From contig NZ_JADMKT010000080.1 of the NCBI RefSeq assembly GCF_016786255.1, positions 70,796 through 134,795 on the forward strand: 64,000 nucleotides of DNA. The letters run 5' to 3'. Source of the DNA: Robertkochia sediminum (lineage in GTDB: Bacteria; Bacteroidota; Bacteroidia; Flavobacteriales; Flavobacteriaceae). A program made the translations under genes and the position numbers. Positions 18,448 to 27,658 of this stretch are shown one piece after another; position 1 is the first letter of the stretch; each line of letters starts with the position of its first letter. Below the pieces are notes generated by a model. The model did no database searches. It was not told the origin of the DNA and saw nothing but the letters and a program-made list of their open reading frames with translations.

Positions 18448-18458
18448 GTCAAATGCTT

Positions 18459-19646
18459 TTAGAAGGTTCGCTTTGCTTTCATGCCGAACAAGACCCTGGT
18501 GATCATGGTCTTTCTTACCACGAAATGATACATACTCCAGATCACGGTAATACAGATGATAACCAGTAGCAGTAATTTTAAAAAGATGGGCATCTCTAAT
18601 GGCAGGAGGTAATATCCAGATGCCACGATCACTGCCTGGTGCATGATGTAAAAAGGATAGATGGCGGTATTGAGATAGGTGAGGTGTTTACCCGGGCGGT
18701 TGAGGTATCTCATGCTATACCCAATAGCCGAAAGGATCACGGTCCAGATATGGAGGCTGTTCATGAACCCAAAAAGATAAAGTTCCGGGCCCTGTTCTAC
18801 AGGCCTGTTTGCGTTCCAGTCCCAGAAGTATGTAAAAAAGAGGATGGCCGATAAACTCAGCGCAATACCCAGGAAAAGCTTTCTGTACTTTAAGCATGTT
18901 TCCCAAAAGGATTCCAAACCGCTCAAAAAATACCCCAGGAAATAATAGGTTATGGAAGAAGTGAATACGAACCAATCGTTTATTAAACTGCCCTGTTCCG
19001 GCCACTCGATAAACAGCCGGAAGAAATAGAGAATGAAAGGGGCGGACAGTGATATGGCGAGGAGTGGTGAAGAGAGCCTTGATTCGAACCATCTCCTGTA
19101 GTGGTCCGGGAACTTTAGCTTGCTCATCGAAAAGACGGGTAACAGCAGGATGGTAAAAACGAATAAGTAGGCCACAAACCACATATGACTCCAGGTAAAT
19201 GCACCCTCAGGGTAGGGTACGATCTCAAAGACCCGGGGGTAGAATTCAGGATAGCTTAGCTGTATCCGTCCTTTTTGCATCCATTCAAAATACACCTGTA
19301 TCGGAGTGATAAAGAAGATCGCAAAGACCAGAGGGATGAATAAACGTATGGTGCGTTCACCCATAAACGCTAAAACGGAGCGTTTGCGTAATGAAAAACG
19401 AACGCCTACCCCCGCAATAAAGAACAGCAAGGGCAGCCTCCATTGATGAGTCCACCAGACGATTCGGGTGATCCATGGTGAGGTTTCAACATTGTTGATC
19501 TCCCAGGTGTAGTGTTCGACAAAAGGTACAGCGCAGTGAAATAAGATCAAGGTAGCAAAGGCCAGAACCCTGAGCCAATCGATGTAATGGAGGCGTTTAT
19601 TCAAAATGGCGATCTGATGTGTTTCATCATTATAGACGTGGAGCAT
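18459..19646 (-). CDS. Acyltransferase family 3 membrane protein
   Basis: A 395-residue integral membrane protein with about ten hydrophobic segments. RLHYIDWLRVLAFATLILFH at residues 18-37 is the conserved first helix of acyltransferase family 3 (OpgC/OafA-like), including the family His in the membrane. A second hallmark is WWTHQWRLPLLFFIAGVG near residue 70. Such enzymes transfer acyl or succinyl groups to surface or periplasmic polysaccharides or sterols. The substrate is unknown and no polysaccharide locus is adjacent. The gene is monocistronic. Confidence 0.85.
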   Translation of the reverse strand: MLHVYNDETHQIAILNKRLHYIDWLRVLAFATLILFHCAVPFVEHYTWEINNVETSPWITRIVWWTHQWRLPLLFFIAGVGVRFSLRKRSVLAFMGERTIRLFIPLVFAIFFITPIQVYFEWMQKGRIQLSYPEFYPRVFEIVPYPEGAFTWSHMWFVAYLFVFTILLLPVFSMSKLKFPDHYRRWFESRLSSPLLAISLSAPFILYFFRLFIEWPEQGSLINDWFVFTSSITYYFLGYFLSGLESFWETCLKYRKLFLGIALSLSAILFFTYFWDWNANRPVEQGPELYLFGFMNSLHIWTVILSAIGYSMRYLNRPGKHLTYLNTAIYPFYIMHQAVIVASGYYLLPLEMPIFLKLLLLVIICITVIWSMYHFVVRKTMITRVLFGMKAKRTF

Positions 19647-19800
19647 TGTTAAAGGGTTGCCTGGAACTAATAAAAATGAAGGAAAAATTGATGGCTATAT
19701 CCTCGAAAAGGATGGTGCATTTTGAGATCATTCTACCCGGTTCATCCGCTGCCTTGTTCACCGAAACTAAGTAGTTAGCTTTAGCGAGGAGGGCTCAAAA

Positions 19801-19849
19801 CTCACGACTCTCGACTCCCCATTCTCGACTCTCCATTCCCGATTCTCCA
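19801..19849 (+). repeat. Heptamer array YTCNCSA, 7 units
   Basis: Seven contiguous heptamers: CTCACGA, CTCTCGA, CTCCCCA, TTCTCGA, CTCTCCA, TTCCCGA and TTCTCCA. It ends three bases from the stop codon of the methyltransferase. Rotated by one base it reads AYTCNCN, as in the other arrays. Confidence 0.85.
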
Positions 19850-19852
19850 CCC

Positions 19853-20470
19853 CTATTCCCTTCTTCTCCCGACAAACCGGATCACACTGCTTTTGCCCCT
19901 GTGGAATGCCCCCTCATCCAGGGTCACTTCTTTTTCTTCAAGGAGGAGGATCTCAAACCCGGGAAATTCGTTCTTAATGTCCTGTATATCGAAGAGCATT
20001 TCGGGGTCTTTTGGTCCGCCGGCTTGCGGATTCTCCCTTGAGAATTTCAAATGATTCTTGCTGAAGGCTTCAAAGATCACGTATCCTCCGGGGGCAAGCA
20101 TCCCAGCGATCTTTTGGTGATAGTCATCCCTGATATTGGCCGGGAAATGCGCGAAGATGAGCACGGCAGCATCGAACTTTTCTGCTCCGAGATCAACTTC
20201 GTCAAGGGGGCCCACCTCATAACGGATGTCAACCCCGTGCTTTGTTGCCAAGGCCAGAGCCTTTTTCCGGCCTTCACTGCTTATGTCAAAGGCGACCGCT
20301 TCGAGACCCCGGGTGGCTGCATATACGGCATTACGCCCTTCTCCTTCCGCAGGAAATAGCACCTTTCCCTCAGAGAGGTATTTGTTTGCCATTTCCTTAA
20401 AAAAGGTATTAGGGGCTTCCCCATAGGCATAAGCCTTTTCACCATATCGTTTCTCCCAAAAATCTTTCAT
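19853..20470 (-). CDS. Class I SAM-dependent methyltransferase (TehB/thiopurine-type)
   Basis: A 205-residue methyltransferase. MKDFWEKRYGEKAYAYGEAPNTFF is a typical N terminus of the TehB/TPMT-like group; VLFPAEGEGRNAVYAA replaces the usual GxGxG loop with AEGEGRNA as in that group, and FDAAVLIFAHFP is motif post-I/II. Substrate unknown (family members act on tellurite, thiopurines or small thiols). I use the ATG at 20470. A start at 20500 would put the first codons into a GCATCAC repeat, which is unlikely. Confidence 0.82.
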   Translation of the reverse strand: MKDFWEKRYGEKAYAYGEAPNTFFKEMANKYLSEGKVLFPAEGEGRNAVYAATRGLEAVAFDISSEGRKKALALATKHGVDIRYEVGPLDEVDLGAEKFDAAVLIFAHFPANIRDDYHQKIAGMLAPGGYVIFEAFSKNHLKFSRENPQAGGPKDPEMLFDIQDIKNEFPGFEILLLEEKEVTLDEGAFHRGKSSVIRFVGRRRE

Positions 20471-20493
20471 AACCAATGGATTTATTTTTTTGC

Positions 20494-20514
20494 GCATCAC
20501 GCATCACGCATCAC
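20494..20514 (+). repeat. Three exact GCATCAC heptamers
   Basis: GCATCAC repeats three times with no mismatch directly upstream of the methyltransferase gene (its start is at 20470 on the minus strand). Period seven like the neighbouring array at 20534. Confidence 0.8.
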
Positions 20515-20533
20515 TTGTTACCTTTTACTTATC

Positions 20534-20610
20534 ACTAACAACTAACAACTAACAACTAACAACTAACAACTAACAACTCCCTACTCACGACTCCCCACTA
20601 ACCACTCACC
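20534..20610 (+). repeat. Eleven-unit heptamer array reaching into the pdeM stop
   Basis: Six exact ACTAACA units (20534-20575) run in phase into five variant units ACTCCCT, ACTCACG, ACTCCCC, ACTAACC and ACTCACC (20576-20610). The last units encode the final Val-Ser-Gly and the TAG stop of pdeM, which ends at 20598. Confidence 0.9.
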
Positions 20611-21239
20611 AACAAAACTTCCTCCGGCGTTACGGCATACACCTGGTCTGTAGCCTGCGGACTCAATACGTGTTTTCCCGTAAATTCTCCAAAGGCGGGG
20701 AGGATGAGCTGATGCTCCTTCTTAAAAAAGCAGGGGAGTCTCAGGCTTTGTCGCCCCGGACCTCGCAGCCTTACCCCCGGATGTATATGTCCGCAGATAT
20801 TAAAAGTATCCCCATCCTCATTCGGCTCGTGTGTGAGATAGAAGGGAGGAAGGTCCCAGGAGTCCCGAATGTGAATCCCAAGGCTCTCCAGCCGGTGTTC
20901 GGGAATAAGGTCATGGTTGCCTTTTATGAGTACGATGTCTGATTCGATATGGGTGGTCCAATCGGCAAACAGGTCCCATTCATTGTTTGGGGAACTGTGA
21001 AAAAGATCACCTAAAAAGCAAAGGGTATCAGGATTGAATTTTCTGATCAGGGTATCGATTTTTTCATAGGCGCGAAACATAGTTCCGGTGGGTACGGCCA
21101 TACCGTTCTTGCGAAAATGCGCCGCCTTCCCCAGGTGGACATCGGCTACTAAGAGCGTGGAGCGTTCCTTCCAAAAGGCCGATCCATAGGGGTGCAGGAT
21201 AAAATGATCTCCCTTGATTTTCAGCTCACTCACCTGCAT
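20598..21239 (-). CDS. pdeM: Ligase-associated DNA damage response phosphoesterase PdeM
   Basis: A 213-residue metallophosphoesterase with all core motifs: ADVHLGKAAHFRKNG (residues 32-46), FLGDLFHSS, IKGNHD and CGHIHPG. This form, lacking any extra domain, is the PdeM endonuclease found with a DNA ligase, an Lhr-like helicase and an MBL-fold nuclease; all three are upstream on the same strand. It starts 14 bases inside the end of the molybdopterin oxidoreductase gene, so it is translationally coupled to a gene with no evident repair role. Its last three codons and stop are made of a heptamer repeat. Confidence 0.9.
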   Translation of the reverse strand: MQVSELKIKGDHFILHPYGSAFWKERSTLLVADVHLGKAAHFRKNGMAVPTGTMFRAYEKIDTLIRKFNPDTLCFLGDLFHSSPNNEWDLFADWTTHIESDIVLIKGNHDLIPEHRLESLGIHIRDSWDLPPFYLTHEPNEDGDTFNICGHIHPGVRLRGPGRQSLRLPCFFKKEHQLILPAFGEFTGKHVLSPQATDQVYAVTPEEVLLVSG

Positions 21240-23541
21240 GAGACGTGGTTTTCAGGATACGAACCTTTACCGACTTGCTTATCGGGGTATGACTTTTGTC
21301 TGCAAAATGGTTGTAGGGCACCAGGACATTGGTTTCCGGAAAGTAGGAGGCCAGGTTGCCTCTAGGGATCTCGTAGGGGATAACCATAAACTTTTCGGCC
21401 CTTCGCACTACTCCGTCATAAGTACTGGTCATATCGATCACTTCTTGCGATCGCAATTGCCGTTGTTTCATGTCTTCCGGGTTCATAAACACCACCCGGC
21501 GCTCGTTGTAAATTCCGCGGTAACGATCGTCGAGTCCGTAGATGGTCGTATTGAACTGGTCGTGCGAGCGAATGGTCATGAGCAGGAATTCATCTTCTTC
21601 GAGGCCATGTTCCGGGAGTTTGCAGACACTGAGTTTCGCCTTGCCGTCGGGGAATTTGCTAAAATCGAGCTCCCGCACGTTGTTGGGCAGGTAATAGCCA
21701 CTGCCCTCACTGCGTTTGCTGAGGTTTTCGAATCCGCGGAGCACGGCTCCCATCTTTTCGCGGGTGAGCTCGTAATCACTGCCCATGGCCTTCCAGTCTA
21801 TAGGATGGTCATTGCCCAATACGGCATGGGCAATGCCGGTGACGATCTCGGGTTCACTTTTGAGGTTGCCGGAGGCCGGAGGCAAGAGTCCTTTGGTGCG
21901 GTGCACTTTTCCCATGCTGTTCTCTACCGTGAGAAATCGTTGTTCGCCATCCTTGAGGTCTCTTTCTGATCGCCCCAGGGTGGGCAGGATCAAGGCTGTT
22001 TTTCCGGTGATGAGGTGCGACCGGTTGAGCTTGGTGCTGATCTGTACGGTCAGGTTGCATTTCTGCAGGGCTTCGGCCGTATAGCGCGTATCGGAGGCTG
22101 CCGAAACAAAATTTCCACCCAGGGCAACAAAGACCTTGGCCTTTTCCTTATGCATGGCTTCGATGGCGTGTACTACATCGAGGCCGTGGTGCTCCGGAGG
22201 ATCAAATCCGAATACCTTCTTTATGGCCGCATTCATGGGCTTACTCACATAGTGCATGATCCCTACACTGCGGTCGCCCTGCACATTACTGTGTCCGCGT
22301 ACCGGGCAGGTTCCGGCACCGGGTTTACCGAGGCTTCCCTTTAGTAAAAGAAGGTTTACGCATTCTTTGATATTTTCTACCCCGTTCTTGTGCTGGGTGA
22401 GTCCCATGGCCCAGCAAATAATGATCTTTTGCTTTTTAGCGAGCAGTTCAACCGCCCTGTCGACCAGCGTTTCATCTACGCCGCAACGAGTGAGCAGGTC
22501 TTGATCGTTGTACTGTTCCAGGTCCTGCATGAGGGGAACGTAGCCACTCACGTATTTTTTGATGAAGTCGTGGTCAAAGATATCTTGGTGCTTCCGGTCG
22601 AGGGTAGCCAGTTTTTTTATAATGAGTTTGATCAAAGGAACGTCCTGGTTGATCTTTACCGGCAGGTGGAGGTCGGCGATCAATGTGCCGTCAGACAGGA
22701 TCCCTCTTGGGGTTTGCGGATTCTTAAATCGGCTGAGTCCGGCTTCGGCCAGCGGATTCACACTGATGATCTTGCCGCCGTTGTGTTTGCATTTTTCCAG
22801 GGCCATGAGCATTCGGGGGTGATTGGTGCCGGGGTTTTGTCCGATCACCATGATCACTTCGGCCTCATGGAGGTCTTCGAGCTTAACCGATCCTTTTCCG
22901 ATTCCCAGCGTTTCACTAAGGGCCACGCCACTGGATTCATGGCACATGTTCGAGCAGTCGGGCAGGTTGTTCGTACCCAGGGCTCTCGCAAAAAGACCAT
23001 AGAGAAAGGCCGCCTCATTACTGGATCTTCCGGAGGTGTAGAATACCGCTTCGTCCGGGCCGGGCAATGACTGAATGTGTTTTCCGATGAGATCAAAAGC
23101 GCCCTCCCAGCTTATGGGTTCGTAATGTGATCGTCCTTCCCGTAGTACCATGGGATGGGTGAGCCTTCCGCTTTTTCCGATCTCGTAGTCTGACCATTGG
23201 GAAAGTTCTTCTACCGAATAGCGTTTAAAGAATTCAGGATCTACCCGTTTATTGGTAGCTTCCTCAGCCAGGGCTTTGGCCCCATTTTCACAGTATTCGG
23301 CGATCTTTGAACGCTTTTCAGGATCGGGCCAGGCACATCCCGGACAATCAAAACCTTCTTTCTGATTCATGTGCAACAGGGTGCTTACTCCTTTAAGGAG
23401 CCCCATTTCTTTCATGGCGTGTTCCATAGCCACCTTAACTCCGGTAAGGCCTGCAGCGGTTTGTGCTGGTTCTTTGATACGGATTCCGGTAAACTTTAAT
23501 TCGCCTTCAGCTGAGGTGTTTCTGGCTTTGTCGGTTTTCAT
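21226..23541 (-). CDS. FdhF/YdeP-family molybdopterin oxidoreductase
   Basis: A 771-residue bis-molybdopterin-guanine-dinucleotide enzyme of the FdhF/YdeP group. Visible are FDCPGCAWPDP near residue 60 (a CxxC pair only, not a full N-terminal iron-sulfur site), YTSGRSSNEAAFLYG, CSNMCHESSG (a candidate Mo-ligand Cys), VIGQNPGTNHPRM, and a C-terminal molydopterin dinucleotide-binding domain with IRSHDQFNTTIYGLDDRYRG. The substrate is unknown; E. coli YdeP is tied to acid resistance. It sits 83 bases after the helicase and overlaps pdeM by 14 bases, so it interrupts the repair cluster. No fdhD or small subunit gene is adjacent. Confidence 0.85.
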   Translation of the reverse strand: MKTDKARNTSAEGELKFTGIRIKEPAQTAAGLTGVKVAMEHAMKEMGLLKGVSTLLHMNQKEGFDCPGCAWPDPEKRSKIAEYCENGAKALAEEATNKRVDPEFFKRYSVEELSQWSDYEIGKSGRLTHPMVLREGRSHYEPISWEGAFDLIGKHIQSLPGPDEAVFYTSGRSSNEAAFLYGLFARALGTNNLPDCSNMCHESSGVALSETLGIGKGSVKLEDLHEAEVIMVIGQNPGTNHPRMLMALEKCKHNGGKIISVNPLAEAGLSRFKNPQTPRGILSDGTLIADLHLPVKINQDVPLIKLIIKKLATLDRKHQDIFDHDFIKKYVSGYVPLMQDLEQYNDQDLLTRCGVDETLVDRAVELLAKKQKIIICWAMGLTQHKNGVENIKECVNLLLLKGSLGKPGAGTCPVRGHSNVQGDRSVGIMHYVSKPMNAAIKKVFGFDPPEHHGLDVVHAIEAMHKEKAKVFVALGGNFVSAASDTRYTAEALQKCNLTVQISTKLNRSHLITGKTALILPTLGRSERDLKDGEQRFLTVENSMGKVHRTKGLLPPASGNLKSEPEIVTGIAHAVLGNDHPIDWKAMGSDYELTREKMGAVLRGFENLSKRSEGSGYYLPNNVRELDFSKFPDGKAKLSVCKLPEHGLEEDEFLLMTIRSHDQFNTTIYGLDDRYRGIYNERRVVFMNPEDMKQRQLRSQEVIDMTSTYDGVVRRAEKFMVIPYEIPRGNLASYFPETNVLVPYNHFADKSHTPISKSVKVRILKTTSHAGE

Positions 23542-23624
23542 TTTTTGGATTTTAAAGGTCCAGGATTCTCGATATAAGCAAACTGTGACTTTTCTAAATG
23601 TAGCAAATTATGTGGTAAGGCAGA

Positions 23625-26084
23625 TCATTTTTCAAGCTGGAGCTGCATTTTACGGATCCGGTCGGACAGTTTTTCTGAAGACAGTTTTTCCCGTAAACGA
23701 TCGGTGATGATCGGGAAGGAGAAGGGGGTGGGCTTTTCGCAGCACTTCCATACGATCTCTTGCTTTTCGATGCGTTCCAGGGCCTGGGCGAGTCGGCCTT
23801 CCTCAAGGGAGTGTTCAAAGGTTTCGCGATAGGCCTGGAGATACAGGAGGTTATCGGGTTCAAAATCCTTAAACACATTAAAGAAGAGTTGCGAGCTGCT
23901 CTGGAGGTGCTTGCTCTTGAGTTGCTTGTCGGGGTATCCCTGGAATACCAACCCGGAGATCACAGCGATATCCCTGAATTTGCGCCGTGCCATTTCTGTG
24001 GCATTCAGGCTTTTATGGAGATCGTCGTGCAGGTATGCTGTGCTAAAGAGGTTGTTGTCGACCACCTGTTCGATGTCTACAGGTTGATCGGACAAAAGTT
24101 CAAAGCCGTAATCGTTAAAGGCCAGAGAAAAGCTTATGGGCTGGAGGAGGCTAATACGGTAGGCCAGCAGGCTACCCATGGCCTCATGCACAAAGCGCCC
24201 TTCGAACGGATAGAAAATGACGTGGTAACCCTCACGGGTCTTAAAGGTTTCGATAAGAAATTCTTCAGGCCCCGGAACGATCGATTCTTTTTGCTGGCGC
24301 TCAAATACCGGAGCCAGAGCTTTGAGTTCCTTGCTTTTGGAGGGTATATGGTCCTTTCCGGCCAGGTAAAGCTCATCCCGGAGCAAGGCACTCATTTGTG
24401 ATGAGAAACTCATACGACCACCCATCCAGCTGGGTACTTTAGCGTTCTTTTTCTTTGAGCGTTTTACCAGGACCTGCATTTGCTTGATCCTGAAAAGCTC
24501 AAGGTTTCGGCCGGCAAAGGTGAATACGTCGCCCGGTTGGAGTTTTGAGATAAACCACTCTTCAATATGCCCGAGGTATCCGCCTTTGAGGTATTTTACG
24601 GTGAGTACGGCATCACTAACGATAGTACCCACAGAAAGGCGGTGTCGCATGGCAATACCCCGGCTGTTCACTTTAAACTTACCGTCGTCCATGACCTCTA
24701 CCTTTCTGTATTCGTCGTATTCGCGCAGGGACTGACTTCCCATGGTGATGAAATTGAGCACCCATTGCCATTGATCATCGGTAATGCCCTGGAAACAAAA
24801 GGTAGACCGGATCTCAGGATAGATCTCTTTAGGATAAAAGCCTTCTGCAACTGCGAGGGTGGTGAGGTATTGTATGAGCACATCAAAACACAATAAATAG
24901 GGCATGCGATCTTCTACGGCTTTTTCCTTAACTGCCTTTTTCAGGGCCGATGCTTCTATGAGCTCTATGGCATGGGTCGGTAAAAAGTAGATCGTACTGT
25001 TCTTTCCCGGTTGGTGGCCACTGCGTCCCGCCCGCTGCAGGAATCGCGCCACCCCCTTGGGTCCGCCGATCTGAATAATGGTCTCTACGGGGGCAAAATC
25101 GACTCCCAGGTCGAGGCTGGAGGTGCAGACCACAGCCTTTAACCGGTCGTGCCGAATGGCTTCTTCTACCCATAGGCGTGTTTTTTTATCAATACTGCCG
25201 TGGTGCATGGCGATCTCCCCCGCGAATTCGGGGTATTTGGCAAGGATCGCCTGGAACCAGATCTCACATTGCGACCGTGTGTTGGTAAAAAGCAGGGTCG
25301 ACCTGCTTCCGCGCAGAATCGGGATCACCTCGTCGAGAAGGTGAATTCCCAGGTGGCCCCTCCAGGGAAATTTTTCCATGGTGTCTGGTATGATGGAATG
25401 CACCTGTATCTTCTTCTGAATTTTGGCCCTGATGAGCACGGAGTTTCGGAGGCTTTCTGATCCCGGTCCCAATAATACTTCCCGGGCCTGTTCTATGTTG
25501 CCTATAGTAGCCGAGATGCCCCAGATGCGCAACTCTGGACACAGGGACTTGAGGCGACTGATAGCCAGTTCGGTTTGTACGCCTCTTTTGCTGCCCAGCA
25601 ATTCATGCCATTCGTCGGCCACGATAGCCTTGCAGTTCCTGAAGTGTTTTTTAAAGTCTTTTGAAGCTAATAGCAGATGCAGGCTTTCCGGGGTGGTAAT
25701 GAGGAGGTCGGGCATCTTTTTTCGTTGAGCAGCCCTTTCTTTGGTGCTGGTATCCCCCGTTCTGATACCTACCTGCAGGTCGATCTCCATCTCTTCGGCG
25801 AAGGCTTTGCTGGCCTGGGCGATCTCGAGGGACAGGGCTCTGAGGGGAGTGATCCATATCGCTTTCACCCCACTTTTCGCAGACTTCGAAGTTGTATGGT
25901 GTTTTAACGAAAGAGCTATAGGTACCCATAAGGCAAAAGTCTTCCCGCTTCCGGTAGGCGCATTTAGGAGTCCGTTCTTTCCTTCCAGCCATGCCTTCCA
26001 GGTTTGCTTTTGAAAGGGGAAGGGTTGCCACCCTCTTTGATTGAACCATGCTGTGGCTTCCTGTATAATGGTTTGGGTTTTCAT
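23625..26084 (-). CDS. Ligase-associated Lhr-like DEXH-box helicase
   Basis: An 819-residue superfamily 2 helicase. Walker A is LLNAPTGSGKTFALW near residue 44, motif II is DEWHELLGSKRG near 156 (DEWH in place of DEVH), and motif VI is QRAGRSGH near 352. The C-terminal half carries the winged-helix and Lhr-core beta-domain region. It belongs to the ligase-associated DNA damage response helicases, shorter than full Lhr (about 1500). Start overlaps the ligase stop by four bases (ATGA at 26081-26084), consistent with coupled translation. Confidence 0.92.
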   Translation of the reverse strand: MKTQTIIQEATAWFNQRGWQPFPFQKQTWKAWLEGKNGLLNAPTGSGKTFALWVPIALSLKHHTTSKSAKSGVKAIWITPLRALSLEIAQASKAFAEEMEIDLQVGIRTGDTSTKERAAQRKKMPDLLITTPESLHLLLASKDFKKHFRNCKAIVADEWHELLGSKRGVQTELAISRLKSLCPELRIWGISATIGNIEQAREVLLGPGSESLRNSVLIRAKIQKKIQVHSIIPDTMEKFPWRGHLGIHLLDEVIPILRGSRSTLLFTNTRSQCEIWFQAILAKYPEFAGEIAMHHGSIDKKTRLWVEEAIRHDRLKAVVCTSSLDLGVDFAPVETIIQIGGPKGVARFLQRAGRSGHQPGKNSTIYFLPTHAIELIEASALKKAVKEKAVEDRMPYLLCFDVLIQYLTTLAVAEGFYPKEIYPEIRSTFCFQGITDDQWQWVLNFITMGSQSLREYDEYRKVEVMDDGKFKVNSRGIAMRHRLSVGTIVSDAVLTVKYLKGGYLGHIEEWFISKLQPGDVFTFAGRNLELFRIKQMQVLVKRSKKKNAKVPSWMGGRMSFSSQMSALLRDELYLAGKDHIPSKSKELKALAPVFERQQKESIVPGPEEFLIETFKTREGYHVIFYPFEGRFVHEAMGSLLAYRISLLQPISFSLAFNDYGFELLSDQPVDIEQVVDNNLFSTAYLHDDLHKSLNATEMARRKFRDIAVISGLVFQGYPDKQLKSKHLQSSSQLFFNVFKDFEPDNLLYLQAYRETFEHSLEEGRLAQALERIEKQEIVWKCCEKPTPFSFPIITDRLREKLSSEKLSDRIRKMQLQLEK

Positions 26085-27658
26085 AACAGCGCTTTAAGGT
26101 CGTTAAGGGTATTGGCCTCTTCCGGGCTTTTGTCTTTTCGCCATCGCAGGATCCGTGGAAAACGCACCGCTACGCCACTTTTATGACGGTTACTGGGAGC
26201 AATGCCTTCAAAGGCGATCTCGAAAACCAGCTCGGGTTTTACCTGTCGTACCGGTCCGAAACGGTCGAGGGTGTTCTTTTTTATAAATCGGTCGGCTTCC
26301 CGAAATTCGGCATCGCTCAATCCGGAATAAGCTTTGGCAAAGGTGACCAGCTCCTCGCCATCCCAAAGGGCAAAGGTGTAATCGGTAAACAGGTTGGTTC
26401 GCCTTCCGTGACCCCGCATGGCATAGGTGAGTACGGCATCGATGGTAAGGGGATCGACCTTCCATTTCCACCAGTCGCCTTTTTTTCGGCCTACCCCGTA
26501 AGGAGCATTTTTGCTTTTGAGCATCAGCCCTTCGCTTTTTTCTTCCCTGGCTCGTTCCCGTAATTGTGCGGCCTCTTCCCAGGTGTTAAAATCCAGTAGG
26601 GGTGATCGTTCGAGAAACGTTCCGGCAGGCTTTGAGAACAGGCGGTCCAGGTATGCTCTGCGTTCCTGCAGGGGGAGTGCTCTGATATCCTTGCCTTTCC
26701 ATTCAAGGAGGTCATAGGCCTTCAGGAATACGGGGCGTTCTTTAAGTAGTTTTTTACTCACTGTTTTGCGTCCGAGACGCTTCTGCAGGTCGTTAAAGCT
26801 GCCAATGCCCTGTTCATTGCGCGCCAGTAATTCTCCGTCGATCACTGTACCCTCTGGTAATAGCTCAGCAAGTTCCTGCAGTTCGGGAAATTTATCGGTA
26901 ACCAGTTCTTCTCCCCGACTCCATATAAAGAGCGCTCCCCCTCTGCATACCACCTGGGCACGAATACCGTCCCATTTGTACTCCACGTACCAATGCTGAG
27001 GTTCTCCGAGGCTTTCCGGGCCTTCTTCCAGCGGATAGGCCAGATAAAAGGGGTATGGTTTGCTTTTTTCTGCGGCTTCCTGTCCGGAAAAAACAAGTTT
27101 ATCAAAAGTCGTTGTTTCCGGGGTCCAGTTCCCCATGAGCTTAAAGGCCAACACATCCTCTTCCTGTCCCGTTGCCTGCGCCAGGGCCCTGGTCATGAGT
27201 TTTTGACTAATACCTATGCGAAAGCCACCGGTGAGTAGTTTGGTGAAAGCGAACCGCTCGTAATGGTCAAATGCCTGCCATGCCGTTTCCAGATAAAGGC
27301 GTTGCTCGTCTTCATTTTTCCTGCCCAGTCCTGCGAGCTCTTCCATGCGTTCATGGAGTGCTTTTTGATCACCACCTTGTTCTTGCGGTACGACCAGGGC
27401 TATGGTTTCTGCCAGGTCACCAACGATATGGTAGGATTCTTCGAATAGCCAAAGCGGAATCGACGCCAGGTTAGAAGCCCATTCGCGTAGTTTTGTGGTG
27501 CTCACAGGGCGTCTGGGCCGGCGATGGGAGAGCAGGGCAATGGTCCAGAGTTTGTCTTTAGGAGCCGCAGAACTAAAATACGCACTCAGGTAGGCTACCT
27601 TGCTGTTGGTGCTGTTCGTACTGTCAAGCCGTCGAATGAGTTGCGCAAAGTCTTTCAT
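26081..27658 (-). CDS. ATP-dependent DNA ligase (ligase-associated cluster)
   Basis: A 525-residue ATP-dependent DNA ligase. An N-terminal DNA-binding domain (to about residue 210) precedes the nucleotidyltransferase motif I EYKWDGIRAQ near 228 with the Lys nucleophile, motif III IDGELLA, motif IV EGLMLKSK near 370 and motif V WWKWK. The C-terminal OB domain ends GVAVRFPRILRWRKDKS, family motif VI. Bacterial ligases of this type act beside the NAD-dependent LigA. Start and stop overlaps of four bases with the nuclease and helicase genes show a tight operon. Confidence 0.93.
   Translation of the reverse strand: MKDFAQLIRRLDSTNSTNSKVAYLSAYFSSAAPKDKLWTIALLSHRRPRRPVSTTKLREWASNLASIPLWLFEESYHIVGDLAETIALVVPQEQGGDQKALHERMEELAGLGRKNEDEQRLYLETAWQAFDHYERFAFTKLLTGGFRIGISQKLMTRALAQATGQEEDVLAFKLMGNWTPETTTFDKLVFSGQEAAEKSKPYPFYLAYPLEEGPESLGEPQHWYVEYKWDGIRAQVVCRGGALFIWSRGEELVTDKFPELQELAELLPEGTVIDGELLARNEQGIGSFNDLQKRLGRKTVSKKLLKERPVFLKAYDLLEWKGKDIRALPLQERRAYLDRLFSKPAGTFLERSPLLDFNTWEEAAQLRERAREEKSEGLMLKSKNAPYGVGRKKGDWWKWKVDPLTIDAVLTYAMRGHGRRTNLFTDYTFALWDGEELVTFAKAYSGLSDAEFREADRFIKKNTLDRFGPVRQVKPELVFEIAFEGIAPSNRHKSGVAVRFPRILRWRKDKSPEEANTLNDLKALL

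Larger units (their letters stand above)
18116..18458. repeat. Repeat-rich intergenic stretch between hemW and an acyltransferase
   Basis: This 343-base gap has no gene. It holds an octamer array (18122-18170), a heptamer array (18174-18201), a nonamer array (18202-18282) and a dispersed GC-rich element (about 18386-18447). The arrays are described separately. It must also hold the hemW promoter, although no TAnnTTTG element is obvious. Confidence 0.8.

Noticed and set aside
18116-18458. Possible CRISPR array between hemW and the acyltransferase
   Set aside because: Units are 7-9 bases, contiguous and without spacers, and no cas gene is present.
21214-21969. A 251-codon plus-strand open frame over the Mo-oxidoreductase gene
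   Set aside because: It is the antisense shadow of the oxidoreductase and shows no domain, signal or start context.
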